Of a stretch of DNA of 64,000 bases, positions 56,254-64,000 are shown in pieces. The stretch covers positions 1 through 64,000 of the forward strand of contig NZ_KV823244.1 in assembly GCF_001815905.1 (NCBI RefSeq), given 5' to 3'. This DNA comes from Brevibacterium sp. HMSC07C04. Lineage in GTDB: Bacteria > Actinomycetota > Actinomycetes > Actinomycetales > Brevibacteriaceae. The position numbers and the translations under genes are program-made. Numbering within the stretch: position 1 is the stretch's first letter; each line of letters opens with the position of its first letter. Under the pieces are notes generated by a model that had not been told where the DNA came from, ran no database searches, and was given only the letters and a program-made list of their open reading frames with translations.

Positions 56254-56678
56254 GATGACCTTTCGAACCGGTTGCCAACCATGATTCCAACTGCGACTGC
56301 CACAAGCCCAGCCGTGGCTGACAGCAGCGGGTACACCGCGGACCCGGTCAGAAAGCTGTGCACAGCTATTGCGGACGTGCTTGAGAAAGCACCGGCCAAA
56401 CCGGTGCCCAGCCCCAGGCGCAGGAGCGAGTGCGGTGCCAGCAGCGAAGGGCGAGCACAGATGAACGCGAGCAGACCACACGCCAGTGTGTTGGCAATCA
56501 GCACAGCCCAGTCAGCGTCGAACAGGATCCCCAAACCTGCGCGCGCAGCAGTGCCGACTGCACCGCCGAGGAACACTGCTGCGGTTCTGCTGAACAGTCC
56601 TGCAGCAGGTGGGATCCCGGCCGCCGACGCTGGGCGAGCAGAGCCGGGAGGATAGGCGGCCTGTCCAGCCGGACTCAC
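56250..56678 (-). CDS. Fluoride channel FluC/CrcB subunit, divergent copy
   Basis: A 142-residue protein with a Pro/Ala-rich N-terminal extension (about 25 residues) and four helices. LGGAVGTAARAGLGIL and NTLACGLLAFIC align with FluC helices 1 and 2. The pore motif reads GLAGAFSSTSAIAVHS where a canonical copy has GFLGGFTTFSTF, so one pore lining is altered. The GTG start overlaps the stop of the upstream membrane gene (GTGA, 56678-56675). It is probably the partner of the canonical subunit in a single-pore heterodimer; whether it conducts alone is doubtful. Confidence 0.85.
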   Translation of the reverse strand: MSPAGQAAYPPGSARPASAAGIPPAAGLFSRTAAVFLGGAVGTAARAGLGILFDADWAVLIANTLACGLLAFICARPSLLAPHSLLRLGLGTGLAGAFSSTSAIAVHSFLTGSAVYPLLSATAGLVAVAVGIMVGNRFERSS

Positions 56679-57370
56679 AGGAGGTCAGCTTCGAGCACTG
56701 CCCGCTCAAAGGCCGCCCGCGCGCCCAACAGATTCTGGGAGAGGGTGTCGCCTGCGTTGGCCGCGGCAGCGAACTCACGCCATCCGCCTTCTCTGGTGTC
56801 GCCGGGAATGATCGACCGGACGCCGTCGGCTTCGGCAGTTTCAGACTTCAGCCAGGCGTGCAGATCGCGTGCGGCGCGGAAAACGTCCATAAAAGCGGTG
56901 TGCACGGCCGCATCGGCGAATGACTGCTTGGCTGACGAGCTGAGGAAGTCATCAAGCTGCGCGGCACCTTCGGCCGGAAGGTCCTGACCACGATTGATGC
57001 GGAGGTTTTCCATGAGCGGACTGTCCGCGGAGAAGACCTCGAGCAGCTTCTGTGCTGCGGGAGCGTCCGGTTGATCGTCTTCGGGCAGTGCCGCAGCGTA
57101 GTAGATGGTGTTTTCGACTTTGCGGGCTTCCGCGATCTCGGCATTGAGAGCATCAATGCGGTCCTGGGTGCGGGCCCATTCCAAGCTCATTCCGACAGTG
57201 CCGGCCAGAATCGCCAAACCGGTGAGCACAATGATGAGGCCGATGACAACACCGGCGGCACCTGGGAAGATGACAGCCGCGACGATTCCCACAACGACAA
57301 GGACAATACCGGTGACCGCAATGAGCAGCGCCGACAGGGAATTCACGAGAAAGTCGGTAAAACGCATCAC
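56675..57370 (-). CDS. Uncharacterised membrane protein, first gene of the FluC operon
   Basis: A protein of about 231 residues that I do not recognise. Two hydrophobic helices at about residues 10-35 and 38-62 (LLIAVTGIVLVVVGIVAAVI and VIGLIIVLTGLAILAGTVG) are followed by a charged coiled-coil-like stretch (WARTQDRIDALNAEIAEARKVEN) and a helical soluble domain of about 150 residues with no known motif. Its stop overlaps the crcB start, indicating coupled translation. TAAAGT (57383-57378, minus strand) lies 7 nt before GTG 57370, so a leaderless start is preferred; the longer frame to 57622 would overlap the divergent dehydrogenase. A role with fluoride transport is only implied by position. 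Confidence 0.6.
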   Translation of the reverse strand: MMRFTDFLVNSLSALLIAVTGIVLVVVGIVAAVIFPGAAGVVIGLIIVLTGLAILAGTVGMSLEWARTQDRIDALNAEIAEARKVENTIYYAAALPEDDQPDAPAAQKLLEVFSADSPLMENLRINRGQDLPAEGAAQLDDFLSSSAKQSFADAAVHTAFMDVFRAARDLHAWLKSETAEADGVRSIIPGDTREGGWREFAAAANAGDTLSQNLLGARAAFERAVLEADLL

Positions 57371-57442
57371 ACCGTCCACTTTAGTACGGCTGCCCGTGGG
57401 ACTATGGGAAGCAGAACTGAACACCTGCGAGGAGAGGGTCAA

Positions 57443-58843
57443 TTGACTCACATTTCGGTCATCGGCTGTGGTTATCTCGGCGCGGTGCACGCTGCCGCTA
57501 TGGCTTCTGTCGGACACACCGTCATCGGCGTCGACACGGACACACAGAAGCTGCAGAAGCTGGAAAACTACCAGCCGCCGTTCTTCGAACCCGGCCTTGC
57601 TGAGCTTCTCGAGGCCGGACAAGCCGAACAGTCAGCTGGAAACGAAGGCGCGGACGGAACTTCGCAGCGCCTGTTGTTCACATCGGACATTTCACGTGCG
57701 GCCGAAGCCAGCGTCCACTTCATCTGCGTGGGCACGCCTCAGTCACAAGACAGCAATGCCGCTGATATGACCTATGTGAACTCCGCGATCAACGACCTCA
57801 TGCCCCACCTCAAACCGGGTGACCTGGTGGTGGGTAAGTCGACCGTGCCGGTCGGTTCGGCAGCTGAACTGGCCAAGAAGGTCGCACCGACCGGGGCGAA
57901 GCTGGCCTGGAACCCCGAATTTCTGCGCGAAGGCCACGCGGTGGAAGACACTCTGCGGCCCGACAGGATCATCTACGGAGTAGAAAGCGGCAGCGAAGAC
58001 GACCCCGCCGTGGCAATTCTCGATCAGGTGTACGCGCACAACCTGCGCGGTGGTGAGGCCGGTGCCGCTGGCGAGGTGGGTGTTGCCGGTGAGGCGGGGG
58101 CAGTGACCCCGCGGATCGTCATGGACTACCAGACAGCCGAGTTGGTCAAAACAGCTGCGAACTCCTTCCTGGCGACCAAGATTTCTTTCATCAACGCGAT
58201 GGCGGAGCTGTGTGAAACCGCCGGCGGTGACGTTGCTGTGTTGGCGGACGCCATCGGCATGGACAAGCGCATTGGACGGCGCTTCCTCAACGCGGGGTTG
58301 GGCTTCGGCGGAGGCTGCCTGCCGAAGGACATCCGCGCCTTCATCGCCCGTGCCGACGAGCTCGGAGTCGAACAGGCCGTGAGCTTCCTGCGGGAGGTCG
58401 ACAGCATCAACCTGCGCAGGCGCGCCCGCATGGTCGACCTGACACGCGAAGCACTCGGCGGAGACCTCTCCGGCAAGCGGATAGCGGTGCTGGGCATCGC
58501 GTTCAAACCCAACACCGACGATGTTCGGGACTCTCCCGCGCTCGATGTCGCTGAGCGCCTGGAACAGGCCGGTGCTCAGGTCGTCATCACCGATCCGGAA
58601 GCCATTGAGAACGCCCGCCGCCGTGATCCTGAACTGACTTACGCCCCAGACCTGACAGAAGCCCTCACCGGGGCTGACGGTGTTGTCCTGCTGACGGAAT
58701 GGCCGCAGTACAAGAATCTCGACCCTGTGGCGGCGGGCGAACTCGTTGCGCAGAAGATCATCGTCGACGGCCGCAATGTCGTCGACCGCAGGGCATACCG
58801 CGAAGCCGGCTGGACGGTCCGCGGCCTGGGCAGGCAGGAATGA
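57443..58843 (+). CDS. UDP-glucose/GDP-mannose dehydrogenase family protein
   Basis: A 466-residue NAD-dependent dehydrogenase, probably making UDP-glucuronate or a related sugar acid. The N-terminal Rossmann motif is SVIGCGYLGAVHAAAMA (residues 5-21). Catalytic Cys is C292 in GFGGGCLPKD, with VGTPQ and STVPVG typical of the family. A Gly/Ala-rich insertion (GGEAGAAGEVGVAGEAGAV, about residues 203-221) is unusual. The C-terminal domain begins about 325 (RIAVLGIAFKPNTDDVRDSP). TTG 57443 is supported by GAGGAGAGG upstream; the earlier open frame is a shadow of the divergent membrane gene. Sugar assignment is uncertain. Confidence 0.88.
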   Translation: MTHISVIGCGYLGAVHAAAMASVGHTVIGVDTDTQKLQKLENYQPPFFEPGLAELLEAGQAEQSAGNEGADGTSQRLLFTSDISRAAEASVHFICVGTPQSQDSNAADMTYVNSAINDLMPHLKPGDLVVGKSTVPVGSAAELAKKVAPTGAKLAWNPEFLREGHAVEDTLRPDRIIYGVESGSEDDPAVAILDQVYAHNLRGGEAGAAGEVGVAGEAGAVTPRIVMDYQTAELVKTAANSFLATKISFINAMAELCETAGGDVAVLADAIGMDKRIGRRFLNAGLGFGGGCLPKDIRAFIARADELGVEQAVSFLREVDSINLRRRARMVDLTREALGGDLSGKRIAVLGIAFKPNTDDVRDSPALDVAERLEQAGAQVVITDPEAIENARRRDPELTYAPDLTEALTGADGVVLLTEWPQYKNLDPVAAGELVAQKIIVDGRNVVDRRAYREAGWTVRGLGRQE

Positions 58844-58896
58844 ACTCTGCGGCAATGAGCTCTGCAGCAAGCCGCGAGTGCGGGACTGTGCTGTGA
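58840..58896 (+). CDS. Candidate 18-codon coupling ORF between UDP-sugar dehydrogenase and DegV genes
   Basis: MNSAAMSSAASRECGTVL. The ATG overlaps the dehydrogenase stop (ATGA, 58840-58843) and the stop overlaps the DegV start (GTGA, 58893-58896), so all three frames are chained by overlaps. The first 30 nt are a tandem imperfect direct repeat of 15 nt (ATGAACTCTGCGGCA then ATGAGCTCTGCAGCA). It could be a translational relay or a chance frame; there is no known product. Confidence 0.35.
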   Translation: MNSAAMSSAASRECGTVL

Positions 58897-59822
58897 TCGG
58901 ACTGATTCTCGATTCAACCGTGCGGTTGAGCGATGCTGACCGTGAAGAGCTCGACCGCGCTTTCGCCGGTCGGGTGCACTCGGTCGATCTTACGGTCACG
59001 GTCGATGAAGCCGAGTTCCAGGATTCACAGCTGGATCCATCTGAGCTGTGCTCGCGTATGCGCGGCGGAAGCACCGTCCGGACCTCAATGCCCGCGGTCG
59101 AGGACTTCGCCGCAGCAATTCGCGAACAGCTGGACGGCGGAGCCGACGAGGTCATCATCATCACGCTGTCAGCGGAGATGTCCGGCACGTACAGGGCCGC
59201 CACAGCCGCTGCGGCGCAGGTTGCGCAGGAACGCGGGCTTGAGGCTGACGGCGGTGGGTCTGAGGGTACTGTCGGCATCCGTGTGATCGACTCCCAGACA
59301 GCCAGCGCAGGCTCCGTCGGCATCGCCCACTGGGCGGCCGCGAATGCACACTTGGGATTGACTGCTTGCGGCGATGCCTGCGAGAAAGCCGCCGCACAGT
59401 TCAGCGCAACCTACTTTGTCCCCGAAACACTGGAGTACCTGCACAGGGGAGGAAGAATCGGCGGCGCAGCGGCTCTGTTCGGACGCGCACTGAAGATCGT
59501 GCCCGTCTTGCAGGTGCACGAAGGTCGCGTAGAACCGGCCGCGCGAGTCCGCACCACCGCAAAGGCCGCCCGCCGCGCAGTCGACGAAGCAACCGCCGCC
59601 GTGGCCGAAATGCGGACGCGTGAAGGGGCGGAGAACCTGCGGGTGCAGGCGACCGTTCTGCACCCCGAAGGCACGGCCGATGAGGGCAGCGCGCTCTTCC
59701 GCGCCATTCTTCAGGCCGCACGCGCGCAGTGGGAGCACGTGGACACCGCGGTTCTGTCGACTGTTGTGACAGCCCATGTGGGCCCCGGGTCCGCCGGCAT
59801 TGAAGTCCGGCTGGTGCCCTAG
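58893..59822 (+). CDS. DegV family (fatty-acid-binding) protein
   Basis: A 309-residue member of the DegV fold. Conserved parts are LILDSTVRLS near the start, TSMPAVEDFAAAI (about residue 65, the lipid carboxylate pocket; Thr-Ser), IIITLSAEMSGTYRAATAA, and YLHRGGRIGGAAALFGRALKIVPVL. DegV proteins bind fatty acids and act as carriers, for example as FakB-like partners of a fatty-acid kinase. No kinase (FakA) is visible in this window. GTG 58893 is chosen because it overlaps the preceding small ORF and fits homology. comEA follows 108 bp downstream on the same strand. Confidence 0.85.
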   Translation: MIGLILDSTVRLSDADREELDRAFAGRVHSVDLTVTVDEAEFQDSQLDPSELCSRMRGGSTVRTSMPAVEDFAAAIREQLDGGADEVIIITLSAEMSGTYRAATAAAAQVAQERGLEADGGGSEGTVGIRVIDSQTASAGSVGIAHWAAANAHLGLTACGDACEKAAAQFSATYFVPETLEYLHRGGRIGGAAALFGRALKIVPVLQVHEGRVEPAARVRTTAKAARRAVDEATAAVAEMRTREGAENLRVQATVLHPEGTADEGSALFRAILQAARAQWEHVDTAVLSTVVTAHVGPGSAGIEVRLVP

Positions 59823-59930
59823 GGCGTGCCTGAAACCTCGGGGAGCACTTAGGCGCTACCCTCTGTGGATGATTCCACGCTGTCCACAGGCACCCAGCGG
59901 GGTGCGGTTCGGTGGGGTTGAATACGGTGC

Positions 59931-60647
59931 ATGAAACGCTCACCAGAAGACAGGCTGGGCTCTCTGCGTGAGAGCTCCGCGCAGGGATGGCAACCCGAAG
60001 ACGACGTCGACGACATTGCCGACCTGCTGCCGAAAAGCCGCCCGCTGCCGCGGCGTACGGTTATTGTGGCGCTTATGATCATCGTTCTCATCGCTCTGTG
60101 CGTTTTCGGCTATCTCAGGACACGGGGCAGCAGCCAACCGCAGGCGGCGGAAATCACGGCGGAGCCGACAGAACAGGCAACCGTGCAGGTGCACGTTGCC
60201 GGGGCCGTCAAGAAACCAGGTGTGGTTACGCTCAGCGGACAAGCCCGGGTTGTTGATGCGCTCGATGCCGTCGGCGGGACGAAGAAGAATGCAGACCTCA
60301 CCCAGGTCAACCTCGCTAGGGTCGTCAAAGACGGCGAACAGATAGTTGTACCGGAGATCGCAGACGACTCCGGCCCCAACGGTCCGCAAGCACCGAGCGG
60401 GGCGACTGGTGGTGGCACCGGGGCGGCTTCTGGCAGCACAGCGACAGGTGCAGGGCAGAAGATCAACATCAATTCCGCCTCGGCAGCAGAACTTGAGAAC
60501 CTTCCGGGCATCGGTCCTGTCACGGCGGCTGCGATTGTTGCGCACCGGGAGGAGAATGGGCCCTTCGCCTCGGTGGATGCGCTGACAGAAGTGTCAGGCA
60601 TAGGGGAGGCGACCCTTGCGAAGATCAAACCGAACGCCACCGTCTGA
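59931..60647 (+). CDS. comEA: Competence protein ComEA, SLBB plus helix-hairpin-helix
   Basis: A 238-residue DNA-binding protein of the transformation machinery. A cytoplasmic start is followed by a membrane helix (about residues 43-62, VIVALMIIVLIALCVFGYL) and an SLBB domain (about 82-137, VQVHVAGAVKKPGVVTL). A Gly/Ala/Ser linker leads to tandem HhH motifs (about 172-238, INSASAAELENLPGIGPVTAAAIVAHRE). In Gram-positives the external part captures DNA for ComEC. It shares its 3' end with comEC (32-nt overlap). No comEB or pilin genes are present nearby; competence itself is unproven. Confidence 0.92.
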   Translation: MKRSPEDRLGSLRESSAQGWQPEDDVDDIADLLPKSRPLPRRTVIVALMIIVLIALCVFGYLRTRGSSQPQAAEITAEPTEQATVQVHVAGAVKKPGVVTLSGQARVVDALDAVGGTKKNADLTQVNLARVVKDGEQIVVPEIADDSGPNGPQAPSGATGGGTGAASGSTATGAGQKININSASAAELENLPGIGPVTAAAIVAHREENGPFASVDALTEVSGIGEATLAKIKPNATV

Positions 60648-62946
60648 GCACTTCTTTCGATATGGCCTGAAGTATCCCGTCACCTTTCGGCTGGTGGCAG
60701 CGGCCGCCGCAGTGTGGCTCTGTGCTGCGCTTCCCGGACCCGACTGGGCGATGATGGCGGCCGCCGGTGTTTTCACAGTCCTGTCCATCGGTCTGTGGGC
60801 ATGGACGGAATCGACCCCAGGCGGTTCGAGCAGGGCACAGCGGCGGATCAGCCGTCAAAGGCGCGAAGCCGGCCGCGCGCAGGCAATCGCTTTGCTTGCC
60901 GTGACCTGCGTTGTCGTGGGACTGGCCGCTGTAGGGGTCAGCGCGGCGCGCGTGCTCGGCACCCCGGACGAAGGCACTGTGTCCGGGCGGGTGAAGATCT
61001 TCAGCGATCCGGTGCAGAGTGCCTCGGGTTGGTGGCGGGCGGCGGCGTCGACGGACGACGGCCCCGTCACCCTGCTTTCCCGCGAGGAGCTTCCCGAAGC
61101 CGGCAGTACTGCGCACGCGGACTTGTCATTGACGCGCGAAGCTTCGCAGGCGACAGGTTTTGTCAACTCGATGCGCGATGTGCGCGGACCCGTCGGAATG
61201 TGGCGCGTGCGAAGGGACGTACGACAGGAGTTTCATGCGGCAGTAGTAGGTGGGAGTGCGGGTGCGGGCCTCGTGCCGGGTCTGGTTCTCGGCGATCGCA
61301 CCACAGCGGACGACGCGCTGCTGGAGGACATGAAGATCGCATCCCTGACCCATGTCTCAGCCGTGTCGGGCACGCATTTGGCGATTGTCGCGATGACCGC
61401 ATTGTGGTTGGCGCGCTGGATCAGCCATCGCCCGCTGAGCGCAACTGCGGTGGCTGTGGTGCTCGTAGCCGGGTTTGTGTTCATTGTGGGTCCGGCCCCT
61501 TCTGTCATCCGTGCCGCCGGTATGGGCCTGGTAGGGGCCTATGCCGTGGTGCGCGGAACTGGCAAACGCAGTTTGGCCCTCATAGCGGCAGCGGTCATCG
61601 GTGTGCTCATCACCCGGCCGGAGCTGTCCAGCTCCATCGGCTTCACTCTGTCGGTGTGTGCTGCCGGGGCGCTGATTGTGCTCAGCCAGCCGATGACAAC
61701 CGCACTGTGCAGGTGGATGCCTCCGTTTGCGGCGAACCTCCTGGCTGTTCCAGTCTGCGCTCAGCTGGGCGTGTTCCCGGTGCTGCTGACTATCGACAGC
61801 CAGCCGAGCCTGTGGTCAATACCGGCCAATGTCGTGGCTGTTCCCGCATTGGGGCCCATTGTCATCGGCGGTCTCGCAGTGCTGGTGTCAGGTGGACTGC
61901 ACCTCCTGACCGGCTGGGCCGTATTCGGCTATTTCGCCGATGGTGTGGGTTGGCTGCTGCAGTGGCCGGCCCAGTGGATTGCACTGGTCTCGCACACGGC
62001 GGCTGGCCTGCCCGGAGCTGTGCTGCCGTGGGCTGCGGGAACACTGGGCATTGTTCTGGCTGTGGTGCTGGGTGTGTCAGTCGGTGTTGCTGTCATCGGC
62101 TTTCGCAAAGTTACTTTCCGCAGGCTCGCTGCGGCTGTCGCAGTCGGTGCGCTTGTGCTGGGAATGGGGCTGCCGCTGATCCACCGGCCCGCAGGCGATT
62201 GGACCGTCGCCTTCTGCGATGTGGGGCAGGGCAGTGCGACCGCGGTTCGGCTCAGTGCTGAGCACGCTCTGCTCGTTGATGCTGGGCCTGACGAGGCGAA
62301 GCTCGCCGACTGTCTGTCTGCTCTGGGGGTGCGGCAGACGAGCGTTATCATCAGCCACTTCGATGCCGACCACTATGCGGGGCTGCGGGCGGCCACAACC
62401 GGTGGGAGGACGGTGGCAGCCGTATGGGCATCGGCACCGAGTCTCGCCGATCCCAGAGCACGCGAAGTGCAGGCTCTGACGGGGCACGAGGTGCGCGGAC
62501 TCACCGAAGGCATGGCGTTCTCATCGGGCGATGTGCGGTGGGAAGTGCTGTGGCCGCCGCCGGACATGGCAGAGCAGACTGACGGGCGAAATCAGATCTC
62601 AGCGGTCATCCAGATCGAAACGGCTGGAGTCTCTGTACTTGTGACGGGGGATGTCGAAGAGGACGGACAGAGAGCCATGGCCGCAGAAAGCGTCCAGGCA
62701 GACATTCTCACCGCACCCCACCACGGCTCTCGCTTCATTGATCCGAGCTTCTTCGCCCAGGTTGGCGCTTCGGCGGGAATCGTGTCGGTTGGTGCGAACA
62801 ACCGCTACGGCCACCCAACACGGCAGGCGCTCGATGCCTTTGGCTCCGTGCCGGTTCTGCGCACAGACGAATGCGGCACCGTTGTACTGGACCGCGACGC
62901 TCAGCTCAGAGGGCTCGGCGGGTGCACTGGGTCTGTAAGCGGCTAG
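60616..62946 (+). CDS. comEC: DNA-uptake channel protein ComEC/Rec2
   Basis: A 776-residue membrane protein that forms the pore for single-stranded DNA entry. About ten to twelve hydrophobic helices occupy the first 530 residues; the Competence block includes LTHVSAVSGTHLAIVAMTALWLARW (in two pieces) and FIVGPAPSVIRAAGMGLV. The C-terminal metallo-beta-lactamase-like domain starts CDVGQGSATAVRL (about residue 535), with ISHFDADHYAG and TAPHHGSRF metal-site motifs. TTG 60616 follows GGGGAGG and overlaps comEA by 32 nt, indicating coupling. A GTG near 60693 would remove the first helix. Confidence 0.92.
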   Translation: MRRSNRTPPSEHFFRYGLKYPVTFRLVAAAAAVWLCAALPGPDWAMMAAAGVFTVLSIGLWAWTESTPGGSSRAQRRISRQRREAGRAQAIALLAVTCVVVGLAAVGVSAARVLGTPDEGTVSGRVKIFSDPVQSASGWWRAAASTDDGPVTLLSREELPEAGSTAHADLSLTREASQATGFVNSMRDVRGPVGMWRVRRDVRQEFHAAVVGGSAGAGLVPGLVLGDRTTADDALLEDMKIASLTHVSAVSGTHLAIVAMTALWLARWISHRPLSATAVAVVLVAGFVFIVGPAPSVIRAAGMGLVGAYAVVRGTGKRSLALIAAAVIGVLITRPELSSSIGFTLSVCAAGALIVLSQPMTTALCRWMPPFAANLLAVPVCAQLGVFPVLLTIDSQPSLWSIPANVVAVPALGPIVIGGLAVLVSGGLHLLTGWAVFGYFADGVGWLLQWPAQWIALVSHTAAGLPGAVLPWAAGTLGIVLAVVLGVSVGVAVIGFRKVTFRRLAAAVAVGALVLGMGLPLIHRPAGDWTVAFCDVGQGSATAVRLSAEHALLVDAGPDEAKLADCLSALGVRQTSVIISHFDADHYAGLRAATTGGRTVAAVWASAPSLADPRAREVQALTGHEVRGLTEGMAFSSGDVRWEVLWPPPDMAEQTDGRNQISAVIQIETAGVSVLVTGDVEEDGQRAMAAESVQADILTAPHHGSRFIDPSFFAQVGASAGIVSVGANNRYGHPTRQALDAFGSVPVLRTDECGTVVLDRDAQLRGLGGCTGSVSG

Positions 62947-62955
62947 GCTGATCAC

Positions 62956-63942
62956 GTGGCAGCGAAGAAAACACTCATCCCGTGGCACCGCGCCAAACCG
63001 GCCCCCATTGTGCTGATTTCCGGGCCGGAAGCGGTGCTTGCCAGAAAAGCCCAAGACACCGTGCTGGGCAAGGCGAAGAAGACCTACGGCGATGACATCA
63101 CACACCTAGATGCCAGTTCGTATCAGCCGGGTGAACTCGCACAGGCAGCCGCACCGTCACTGTTCACCACGCGCGGCATAGTGGTCGTCGAGAACTGCGC
63201 CACGATGAACGACGCTTTTCTGACTGACGCGCTCGCCTACGCGGACGAACCCTCTGACGACATGGTCGTCATCCTCAAACACTCAGGAGGCAACAGGGGA
63301 GCGCGCCTGATCAAGGCGCTCGAAAAGGCCGAGTTTCCCCGCATTGACGCCTCGGCGTTGAAATCAGAAGCCGACAAGAACGCCTTTGCCGAAGGCGAAT
63401 TCAAACGCGCCGGACGCTCTATCCGACCGGATGCGCTCGCTGCTCTCATGGATGCGCTCGGATCGGACGTTTCGGAGCTCGACCAGGGTATCCGCCAGCT
63501 GCTGGCTGATACGGAAGGCGAAATCACCCATCAGATTGTCGACCGCTATTACGGCGGGCGGGTCGAGGCGACAGGGTTCAAAGTCGCTGACGCAGCCTGC
63601 TCCGGCAACACCGGACAGGCGCTCGCGCTGACCCGCCACGCATTGTCAACGGGCACGGACCCCGTGCCGATTGTCGCGGCAGTTGCGATGAAGCTTCGCC
63701 AGCTGGCGAAGGTGCAGGGGCTCAGCGGCTCTTCTGGCCAGTTGGCAGCCGAACTCAAAATGGCTCCGTGGCAAGTGGACCGAGCACGCAGGCAGGTTCG
63801 CCAGTGGAACGAAGCCGAACTGGGGCGTGCGCTGCTCAATGTCGCAGCGGCCGATGCGGCTGTGAAAGGCGGCGGACGGGACCCCGAATTTGCGGTTGAA
63901 ACCCTCGTGCGGGAAGTCGCCCAGTCAGCCCGCCGGCGTTGA
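62956..63942 (+). CDS. holA: DNA polymerase III subunit delta
   Basis: A 328-residue clamp-loader subunit that opens the beta clamp. The fold shows ISGPEAVLARKAQDTV near the start, LFTTRGIVVVENC, a lid region DMVVILKHSGGNRGARLIKALEK, and a C-terminal helical collar (LRQLAKVQGLSGSSGQLAAELKMAPWQVDRARRQVRQW in segments). TAGGCT (62944-62949) lies 6 nt before GTG 62956 and overlaps the comEC stop, so a leaderless promoter is inferred. comEA-comEC-holA order is a standard actinobacterial arrangement. Confidence 0.93.
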   Translation: MAAKKTLIPWHRAKPAPIVLISGPEAVLARKAQDTVLGKAKKTYGDDITHLDASSYQPGELAQAAAPSLFTTRGIVVVENCATMNDAFLTDALAYADEPSDDMVVILKHSGGNRGARLIKALEKAEFPRIDASALKSEADKNAFAEGEFKRAGRSIRPDALAALMDALGSDVSELDQGIRQLLADTEGEITHQIVDRYYGGRVEATGFKVADAACSGNTGQALALTRHALSTGTDPVPIVAAVAMKLRQLAKVQGLSGSSGQLAAELKMAPWQVDRARRQVRQWNEAELGRALLNVAAADAAVKGGGRDPEFAVETLVREVAQSARRR

Positions 63943-63989
63943 CCGGCAGCAAGTCACGTAGAACCGCATGAAGAAAGGGGACGAAACAC

Positions 63990-64000
63990 GTGGTTCGTCC
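63990..64000 (+). CDS. Possible start of the next gene, truncated by the window edge
   Basis: AAAGGGGA (63974-63981) lies about 9 nt before GTG 63990, which begins the last 11 bases. An ATG at 63968 in another frame is also possible. Nothing can be said about the product. Confidence 0.2.

Noticed and set aside
59048-59242. Several short Arg-rich frames within the DegV and ComEA region as possible toxins or small proteins.
   Set aside because: All are out-of-frame shadows of well-supported genes, without ribosome sites.

Overview
This is a gene-dense, high-GC chromosomal segment from an actinobacterium. The evidence is coupled operons, frequent GTG and TTG starts, coproporphyrin-type heme genes with an actinobacterial HemQ, DUF3093, DUF3710 and DUF3000 families, and many leaderless genes. 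From memory, several blocks match Mycobacterium tuberculosis gene order: dut to hemQ/msrB, and recO, uppS, glyS, dgt, dnaG. I cannot name the genus; a Micrococcales-like relative is a guess. I found no rRNA, tRNA, CRISPR array, prophage or insertion sequence. The window is core genome with a few regulated accessory loci. I found no island-like undescribed system; the most interesting signals are regulatory and architectural.

Layout. 1-7 kb: DUF3093, dut, DUF3710, an OB-fold protein, two TrkA/RCK proteins (CeoB/CeoC type) divergent from a KimA-like K+ symporter, and a TRAM-domain RNA methyltransferase. 7-12.4 kb: aconitase behind a perfect 18-bp palindrome, a TetR/GAP-family membrane pair with a strong operator, and an MHS-family symporter. 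12.5-20.8 kb: dxs, RNase D, DUF3000, a flavin reductase, hemE-hemY-hemQ (late coproporphyrin-dependent heme synthesis), and msrB. 20.9-24.8 kb: an alpha/beta hydrolase, a RibD-like reductase, an L,D-transpeptidase and a Pro-rich membrane protein.

24.8-39.8 kb: leuA with a Leu-codon leader peptide, recO, uppS, a DEAD-box helicase, glyS, a TPP enzyme, a lactate-permease homologue, dusB-dgt and dnaG. 39.8-44.2 kb: a two-component system and a TetR/DHA2 efflux pair. 44.2-51.9 kb: a gap-glpK operon, a PPK2-YihY-AAG operon and an acyl-CoA ligase. 52-64 kb: leuS, nadE, a FluC/CrcB pair in an operon with a membrane coiled-coil protein, UDP-sugar dehydrogenase, an 18-codon ORF, DegV, comEA-comEC and holA.

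How genes work together. CeoB/CeoC and the KimA-like symporter form a K+ uptake and sensing module. HemE, HemY and HemQ are three of the last four heme enzymes; ferrochelatase is not in the window. The gap-glpK pair links glycerol entry to triose-phosphate metabolism. FluC paralogues export fluoride. ComEA/ComEC form a DNA-uptake channel. A repeated pattern, a -10-like hexamer 6-7 nt before the start codon, suggests about 17 leaderless mRNAs, and I used it to revise several starts. All functions come from recognisable motifs and remembered family knowledge; no database search was run.
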